From positions 1 through 46,759 of the forward strand of contig DNTB01000036.1 in assembly GCA_003499525.1 (NCBI GenBank): a stretch of DNA of 46,759 nt, written 5' to 3'. Shown one piece after another: positions 41,076 through 46,759 of the stretch; within the stretch, counting starts at the first letter, position 1; every line of letters begins with the position of its first letter. This DNA is from Flavobacteriales bacterium (GTDB lineage Bacteria > Bacteroidota > Bacteroidia > Flavobacteriales_G > Salibacteraceae). The position numbers and the translations under genes are program-made. The notes under the pieces are model-generated. The model was not told where the DNA came from. It saw only the letters and a list, made by a program, of their open reading frames with translations, and searched no databases.

Positions 41076-43061
41076 TTATAGTCCTAAAAGTAAACTCGAT
41101 TTATTGATCTTCTTTACTTGACTGTCTATTTTTTTGAGCTGTTCAAATTCGGTTTTAGGTATATAATCGGTGAGATAAATCAATCTGCTCAAAATTGAAA
41201 TAGTTCTTGAGTTCACCTGTTTTATGCTAAAAACATAGTTGCCGTAAGTCAAGCTCAAACTGGTTTCTAATTCAGAGCCATTAAGGAGCTCTATATCTTG
41301 ATCAAAAGTCAAATAGTAATTGAGTTCGTCAGAATACGCGTACGGAAGATACACATCAAAATATCGCTCATCTCTGTCCAATGTTATTGTTTTATGGTTT
41401 ATCCAATGATCAAGTTCAAGGGAATAGGTAGAATCATCAATTTGGATGAGTTCGCTGGTTGTATCTAATTCAGCGCCATATGCAAATTTGTAGGGAAACT
41501 CGGTTGATTGCTCCGAAACGAAAGCTGTATCAGTCATTTCCACTTTTAAGTTTTCTGTGAAAGAACCTTTACCTTCTTTCAAACTATTCGAAGCCTTTTT
41601 GTATCGGAGTGATGAGATAGTGCCGGCATATGAGCCCCTCCAACTAATTTCTTGTTTTCCATTTTTCAGATTAAACGAAGCCTGAACACGACTTTTGTGA
41701 TAATTTGATTTATAACTATTTGATGGGATTCGTACCAACGTAGTTGTTGCTTTAAGAGCATCCTGCTGCTTTTTAGATACCACGGCTACCGTAGTACCCT
41801 GGACAAACCATGGTAATTCATCGAAGTGAAAGTTGACACTAGAAGTTGATGGAAAAATAAATCGTAAATCTCCATTGGCGTCATCGATTCCGTAAAAAAT
41901 ATCCGTAACCATATGGGTGGCAATCATCTGTTCGTCAAGAGTTCCATCGTATTTCGATCGGTAAAAGCATACATGATAAGGAAGCTCAAATCGTTCAAAT
42001 ATTTTTCGATACAAGATCTTAAGGTGCTTATTATCAATATATCCGTGCTTTAGAAAAAATCCAATGGACTTTTCTGAATCTTCCGGGGATAATTCCTTAA
42101 CTTCTAAATTCTCACTTATATCCATAAACAAGAGAAAAAGCTGATCTGTCTTGGGCCGGTCATAGTTGCCCTTGAGCGTGTTTAAGAACCACTCATCGAA
42201 ATACTTTGAATCCTCAACCCCAGAAGCAAGTTTGTCTTGATAGGTAAATAGATACGCATCATACAGATCAACCCAGGAGCTCTTCGAAATCTCATCAACT
42301 CTGCTGTTTGTGGCAGATATGTATTGACGAAGCGCAAAAGACAAATAAGGAATCTCATTAGTGACGATTGCGAAATACTCTTGATTCAGAGGAACTAAAT
42401 CATTCATACTCCACTTGTAGTGTTTAAAGTTCATGTCTTCCTCCATTTCCGGAGCCGGCAATCCATTTCTTGAAGCAATGCTCGTCGTGAATCGATTAGA
42501 TACTGAAAGTGTAAAATTCGATTTTAGTGACGCCAAATAGTCATTAAGTATAACATCCCTTCCTGTCATCAGCCTATCAGTTTCGAATGATATGATATAC
42601 TCTACTACATCACCAACTTCAACTCCCGGTATTGCTACTCTGAACTCATCTACCTCTCTGTCAAGTTCATATTTGCTCTGAGTTGAGATCTGCTTCAAAT
42701 CATTAGCATTGAAATCAACTACTGAACCATCAGCTTTTATAGTCCTGGCATCAATGGTTGTCACACGTCTACTACTGGATGATCTTGTGTAAAAAGTGGA
42801 AAAGACATTTAATCCATTCTCATTCAATATTTTAACTCTTTTAATAGTAGTTTCAGTTACTTTGAATTTGTAGAAACTAAGAACCTCAATTCTTATAAAT
42901 TCGTCCTTCTGAATGATGATAGCATCCTCCTGTTTGAATTGTTCAGGTATGCTAATTTCCGTGATTTTGTCGGCTTCCCGCCACGTATGCTCAGTAGTTT
43001 GAGCAAGTATTACTGAAGGGGTCAGGCACAATACGAAGAGACTAATTTTCAATAACCACAT
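41076..43061 (-). CDS. DUF3857 domain protein, second gene of a pair
   Basis: 661 residues. Signal peptide MWLLKISLFVLCLTPSVILAQ. The N-terminal DUF3857 beta-sandwich (about 25-230) includes RRVTTIDARTIKADGSVVDFNANDLKQIS and VEVGDVVEYIISFETDR. The middle has the general shape of a transglutaminase domain, but I cannot find the GDC[KR]D cysteine motif seen in its neighbour, so it may be catalytically inactive. The C-terminus is beta-rich. The ATG overlaps the upstream DUF3857 gene by 20 bp, indicating coupled expression. Envelope or secreted; the role is unknown. Confidence 0.8.
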   Translation of the reverse strand: MWLLKISLFVLCLTPSVILAQTTEHTWREADKITEISIPEQFKQEDAIIIQKDEFIRIEVLSFYKFKVTETTIKRVKILNENGLNVFSTFYTRSSSSRRVTTIDARTIKADGSVVDFNANDLKQISTQSKYELDREVDEFRVAIPGVEVGDVVEYIISFETDRLMTGRDVILNDYLASLKSNFTLSVSNRFTTSIASRNGLPAPEMEEDMNFKHYKWSMNDLVPLNQEYFAIVTNEIPYLSFALRQYISATNSRVDEISKSSWVDLYDAYLFTYQDKLASGVEDSKYFDEWFLNTLKGNYDRPKTDQLFLLFMDISENLEVKELSPEDSEKSIGFFLKHGYIDNKHLKILYRKIFERFELPYHVCFYRSKYDGTLDEQMIATHMVTDIFYGIDDANGDLRFIFPSTSSVNFHFDELPWFVQGTTVAVVSKKQQDALKATTTLVRIPSNSYKSNYHKSRVQASFNLKNGKQEISWRGSYAGTISSLRYKKASNSLKEGKGSFTENLKVEMTDTAFVSEQSTEFPYKFAYGAELDTTSELIQIDDSTYSLELDHWINHKTITLDRDERYFDVYLPYAYSDELNYYLTFDQDIELLNGSELETSLSLTYGNYVFSIKQVNSRTISILSRLIYLTDYIPKTEFEQLKKIDSQVKKINKSSLLLGL

Positions 43062-44871
43062 ATTTATCCAGCGTTTTGAGTACCTCAGAATTGAATTCAG
43101 ATAAGCTATTTCTTTCCTCAGGTGTGAATATCATTTGGTCAAGTCGGTAATTGTATGTCAACTCAAATTCTCTATTAGATACCTTTCTACCTTCTAGAGA
43201 AAATGATCCGAATTGACAAAATTTTTCAATAGACGGTACGGTTAAAGCAGTAATATCTTCCGCTAGTTTAAAAGTATAGATGTACTTGCTATTAAGGGTT
43301 TGATAGGTAGTGTAGTTCCCAGCTCTGGTTTCTGTGAACTCCAGCTCAAAAGGGTTTAAAAGTAGACCCAGATCAATGTAAAGATTGTTTCTTGCATTCA
43401 TCGATGCATTGGGCTCTACATAAACCTCTCCCTCTAGTTTGACCGTTCTGTCATTTTGTGCGTTTATCAATTGATAGCTCACATTCTTTGATCTACTAAC
43501 TAAATACTTCTCAACAATATTTTTTGCATCATGGAATGAATACTTCCTTGTAATTCGTTTCATTTCTACCGCACCTATGCCATTAAATTGTGCCTTAAAT
43601 GACCCCTTGAAGCTCTTATCAGACTGCTGAGCAATTTGTATTTCAATTAATGAACTGTTCTCAGTAGACGTCAACTGAGGAACATTGTAAATAAATCCTC
43701 CAGTATCGTTAATTACATATATATTCCTTCCCTGAATTTGAGTACTGGGATTTCCATAAACGCAATCGTCTTCTGTGGCATCCAATACAATCACGGAGTC
43801 ATTTTTGACGACAACACAAATCAGGTGATTTGCTGACGACAATGACGGAAAATCTAAATCATACAAATGCGATATGGTACTAGACAGGGCTAAATAACTA
43901 TCAATTCCGTTTACCTTCAATATTTCATTAAGAAGGTTGGCCATGTCTTTACAATCACCATATTTATTATCCAATACACTTTGTGCCTCGCGAGGACAAA
44001 ATGCTCCTAATCCATTCTCGATATCCAGATATCGAATCTCTTTTTGTATTAACTTAAATGCTCTGTAGGCAATGGAATCTTTGCTGCTCGCACCATCAAA
44101 GAAGCTTTCTAATTCTTCATGATCTAATCGGTCTACATCAAATTCACTTAATAGATTTAAATACCAATTATTAATGTACTTGAATGGCTCTTGGGCAAAC
44201 TCATTGGGCACAATCGATAGACGAAGCCTCGTTGCTTTGTCAAATTGATTTTTAATCGGCAATTGTGTCTGAAGATTATATATCTTAATTCCAGAATCAG
44301 AGGATTCTGCTGAAAAACCTGCTGTTCCTTCATCTTCATCATTCTCAGAAATCAAGCTGAAAGTTGAAGGCATTTTGACAATACAAGAATACTGAGCTGC
44401 TTCATCTGGAAACAAGCTTGGCACTCCTGAGAAGTACAATAATTGATCACAATTGATTATGTATGATATTCTGAACTCACCAACGCTCTCCAAATTAAAA
44501 CTCACAACTCGACCTCCAATGTAGAAATTTTCAGATCTGACACCCTCAATTACAATGTTCTTATCGGGTTCCTTTTTAAACTTCCCCTTTTTAGAGGTTT
44601 CTAAAACAATTGATTTGACTTCTTCCAGTTCACTGAAATAAAGGGATAAAACCTGATTATCGACTAGACTAAATCCATTAATCACTACCTGTTGTGTATA
44701 TCCCCTTTCTTCATCGAGAACTTCAATAATTTCGTTTACGCTTTTTAATATAAAGGCCTGCTGCTCACCTGAAATTAGGTTTAGTGGGAGGATAAATAAG
44801 GAAATTGTAGCAAGTAGAAATCTCCTTGTTCGAGTAACAAAAGATATTGGTTGGTGGTCTTTGATTGCCAT
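43042..44871 (-). CDS. DUF3857 plus transglutaminase-like protein
   Basis: 609 residues from ATG 44871 (MAIKDHQPISFVTRTRRFL, followed by a signal anchor ending near SGEQQ); 22 extra residues precede it in frame. DUF3857 occupies about 30-230. The transglutaminase-like core has LGAFCPREAQSVLDNKYGDCKDMANLL with Cys at about 307, SANHLICVV with the His, and VIVLDATEDDC with the Asp, so the triad is present. The C-terminal beta domain is followed by overlap with the next gene. Bacteroidota carry many such pairs; substrates are unknown. Confidence 0.85.
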   Translation of the reverse strand: MAIKDHQPISFVTRTRRFLLATISLFILPLNLISGEQQAFILKSVNEIIEVLDEERGYTQQVVINGFSLVDNQVLSLYFSELEEVKSIVLETSKKGKFKKEPDKNIVIEGVRSENFYIGGRVVSFNLESVGEFRISYIINCDQLLYFSGVPSLFPDEAAQYSCIVKMPSTFSLISENDEDEGTAGFSAESSDSGIKIYNLQTQLPIKNQFDKATRLRLSIVPNEFAQEPFKYINNWYLNLLSEFDVDRLDHEELESFFDGASSKDSIAYRAFKLIQKEIRYLDIENGLGAFCPREAQSVLDNKYGDCKDMANLLNEILKVNGIDSYLALSSTISHLYDLDFPSLSSANHLICVVVKNDSVIVLDATEDDCVYGNPSTQIQGRNIYVINDTGGFIYNVPQLTSTENSSLIEIQIAQQSDKSFKGSFKAQFNGIGAVEMKRITRKYSFHDAKNIVEKYLVSRSKNVSYQLINAQNDRTVKLEGEVYVEPNASMNARNNLYIDLGLLLNPFELEFTETRAGNYTTYQTLNSKYIYTFKLAEDITALTVPSIEKFCQFGSFSLEGRKVSNREFELTYNYRLDQMIFTPEERNSLSEFNSEVLKTLDKYVVIEN

Positions 44872-44938
44872 GTTCTGACCAGAGTTGTCGAAACAATATT
44901 GACAGATATTCTTCTTTACAACAATGATAATAATCAAA

Positions 44939-44975
44939 TAAAAAAACCCGAACCCGCTTTGTAGGTCAGGTTTTT
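44939..44975 (-). terminator. Terminator after the T9SS cargo gene
   Basis: On the reverse strand a stem AACCTGACC pairs with GGTTCGGGTT (one bulge and one G-T pair) and is followed by TTTTTTT. It lies 26 bp beyond the stop of the gene at 45001 and before the DUF3857 start. Confidence 0.7.
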
Positions 44976-45000
44976 ACATTTGATTGAGTTACTTATTGAT

Positions 45001-46683
45001 TTAATTCACCACAAACTTCGTTGTTTTCCTAGTAATATTATTAATAACACTCAAAATATAAACTCCAGCATTCAATTCTTGGTCTGTTGAAAACGAATAT
45101 GAATCCTGCCCCTGTAAGTTTGTCAATTTGTGTGATATTATTTTACCATTTACATCCCAAACAAAGATGTCACTCCATTCTTCAGAGCTTTCTTGATTTC
45201 CTTCCATTCTTAGCGTAATGGTTTTATTCTTATAAATAACTGATTTCAAGACAAATTGATCCGAGCCAGATAAATCTTCATCTGGGAACGAAATATCTCC
45301 AAGTTTTTTTGTTGGCATTCCACCTGATACGCCAGTCAAAGTGACAGACTCTTGCTGACTTGGTCTGGCTAAGCCGCATCCATTTAAAATATTATTTGCG
45401 TAGATTGTAATTGTATTATCAAACTGTTGGTATCTTGTCTTAAAAATCCATCGAGTTGAATTTTGAACTACATTATGGTATATGACCCCAGGACTAGAAA
45501 CTGTCCAATTACAACTTCCATTACCAATTGAAGAGCCCACAATATAACCGAGAGTATGCGGAGTGACGTCAACTTTTAGGTCAGGCTCTGGAGGAGCTGT
45601 TTGACCTAGTAACTTTGGGCTTCCAGAAGGATACTCCTCAGGCGCACTATAGCTATTACTGTAAGCTTTGACTTGAACTGAATTTGGGCTATATATATTT
45701 AAATTATTTGCAACGAATGTCTTTGAAGATGTAATGCTTGTAATCCCGTTGACAATCCATTCATATCTGTTAAAATCACAAGTTTGAGTAGAGTTAATTA
45801 TAAGAGTGCCGATTGGATCACATCCTGAATAATCAGATCCCACAGATATTGAATTGATTGTTGTTTTTGGATGAGTCTCCTTTACTTGAAGACTCTTACT
45901 GAAATAGAACACTTCATTACGCATCAAGTTAAAATCTAATTTTTGAACAGGAACTCCATTGGTGCGTATTATTGCCTGTATGTTATTTAATTGAGTTGCA
46001 TTTAAGCCAGTTAGAGTTGTAGTTAATGACTGGCTGCCAGCAGGTTGGTAAACACCGTTGACTTGCCAAATCACATCTTGACAGCTTGGAAGATTTGGAG
46101 CGCCATCGGAAAGAAGAATCCGTGCGTTTGCTGTGCTATTACAGTCCTGAAGATTTGACACAACTAAAGACGTTATAAAAGGGATTTGATCGACTGATAT
46201 CACAGATCTATCCAGATAAATGTAACCATTATTCGGATCCGTCCTATCTGGATCGTAATATAGTAACAATTCAATTTGACCATTATCGTACCTAGGATCC
46301 CATGTAACACTAATTGGAGCCGTAAAAATACTAACATCTTGAGTCGGACTATCTGCCCAGTGGTAATTATCATTCGTTTTTAGTTGTCTGTATGACTCTG
46401 TATTTCCATCAGTTCCTGTATGAATACCGTGTGTCAAAACAATTTTCAATCCATAAGAAACATTTGGATCTGTTAGATCAAGAGATGCTCCTGTTAGGTA
46501 ATTAGTAATATTTGTTGTCAAACAGCCCGATGGTCCTGTTAGTGAAATAGTGCTAGAATTAGTTTTAAACATTTGAAGGCCTAAGTTCGAGGAACCAATT
46601 TGTGAAAAGACTTCAATCGAAAAAAGTCCAACGAGAAATGTAAGCAAAGAAATTTTGACTGAATTTAAAACAGATTTTTTCAT
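45001..46683 (-). CDS. Secreted protein with T9SS type A sorting domain
   Basis: 560 residues. Signal peptide MKKSVLNSVKISLLTFLVGLF ending FSQ. The middle is Ser/Thr/Asn-rich beta-sandwich sequence with repeats of CNxTxNARILLS and WxVNGxxxxxxS type; no enzymatic domain is recognised, and paired cysteines suggest surface Ig-like folds. The C-terminal 75 residues form a type A T9SS sorting domain: ITLRMEGNQESSEEWSDIFVWDVNGKII, LQGQDSYSF, LNAGVYILSVINN and KTTKFVVN. It would be exported through the type IX machinery and anchored or released. ATG 46683 lies at the signal peptide start. Confidence 0.85.
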   Translation of the reverse strand: MKKSVLNSVKISLLTFLVGLFSIEVFSQIGSSNLGLQMFKTNSSTISLTGPSGCLTTNITNYLTGASLDLTDPNVSYGLKIVLTHGIHTGTDGNTESYRQLKTNDNYHWADSPTQDVSIFTAPISVTWDPRYDNGQIELLLYYDPDRTDPNNGYIYLDRSVISVDQIPFITSLVVSNLQDCNSTANARILLSDGAPNLPSCQDVIWQVNGVYQPAGSQSLTTTLTGLNATQLNNIQAIIRTNGVPVQKLDFNLMRNEVFYFSKSLQVKETHPKTTINSISVGSDYSGCDPIGTLIINSTQTCDFNRYEWIVNGITSITSSKTFVANNLNIYSPNSVQVKAYSNSYSAPEEYPSGSPKLLGQTAPPEPDLKVDVTPHTLGYIVGSSIGNGSCNWTVSSPGVIYHNVVQNSTRWIFKTRYQQFDNTITIYANNILNGCGLARPSQQESVTLTGVSGGMPTKKLGDISFPDEDLSGSDQFVLKSVIYKNKTITLRMEGNQESSEEWSDIFVWDVNGKIISHKLTNLQGQDSYSFSTDQELNAGVYILSVINNITRKTTKFVVN

Positions 46684-46759
46684 GGTGAGGGAATTTTTTA
46701 TTTAAGAATTGAATTTAAATTTTAATTGAAAGAAAAATTTGATTATCCGTTTTCATACC
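46684..46759. other. Window end, upstream of the T9SS cargo gene
   Basis: AT-rich leader region; no further feature can be supported before the window ends. Confidence 0.3.

Overview
The window comes from a Bacteroidota chromosome, most likely a Cytophagales-type marine or environmental lineage (the rank below phylum is inferred). The evidence is a C-terminal type A sorting domain of the type IX secretion system, a TonB-dependent receptor with a carboxypeptidase-like regulatory domain, DUF3857/transglutaminase proteins, WbqC and DUF2279 families, and promoters of the TAnnTTTG type in front of the stable RNA genes. Base composition is about 40-45% GC by eye.

Layout. (1) 1-8549 is core-like: the end of a proline-type tRNA, a DUF2490 outer-membrane protein, a TonB-dependent receptor, an FG-GAP/VCBS-repeat surface protein and a large MscS-type channel. 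(2) 8550-24900 is a defence and mobile island. It holds a split-HipA toxin module (hipB-hipS-hipT), a type I restriction-modification locus (hsdR, a RAYT transposase, hsdS, a RhuM-family gene, hsdM), a membrane-anchored nuclease-like gene, three toxin-antitoxin pairs in different states of decay and an AbiE-like HTH/nucleotidyltransferase pair. Between these cassettes lie four copies of a repeat with a constant 35-bp hairpin. The island ends at a tRNA-Pro(GGG) gene. Three tandem 173-177 bp units, each starting with the last 16 bp of the tRNA, lie on its 3' side; chimeric copies of its 5' half lie on its other side. (3) 24900-36390 is a membrane-lipid region: three paralogous YhhN/TMEM86-like proteins, a methyltransferase, an AGMO-like fatty acid hydroxylase, an OmpA-family protein, a WbqC protein next to a decayed second copy, an acyl-CoA carboxylase beta subunit and a membrane patatin phospholipase. 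(4) 36390-46759 is core-like: RNase P RNA, an AI-2E transporter family protein, an Smr protein, a DUF2279 protein, an AlkD-type DNA glycosylase, a TlpA-type thioredoxin, two overlapping DUF3857 genes and a T9SS cargo protein.

How the parts work together. The restriction locus is almost complete, but three neighbouring genes each carry a small lesion: a 6-G tract that puts the two halves of hsdS out of frame, a TAA in place of an expected sense codon in the RhuM gene, and a TAG in place of an expected Gln codon in hsdM just after the NPPF motif. It is therefore either freshly silenced, switchable at hsdS, or affected by assembly errors. REP-like palindromes sit in frame inside the transposase, hsdS and hsdM. 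In the lipid region the combination of lysoplasmalogenase-like (YhhN) and alkylglycerol-monooxygenase-like proteins with a patatin suggests ether-lipid turnover; this is inference from family names and neighbourhood.

The best candidates for something new are the hairpin-bounded cassette array, the promoter-bearing chimeric tRNA-Pro 5' halves, the hsdS poly-G junction, and the triple YhhN/AGMO cluster with a nearby duplication followed by reciprocal gene loss.
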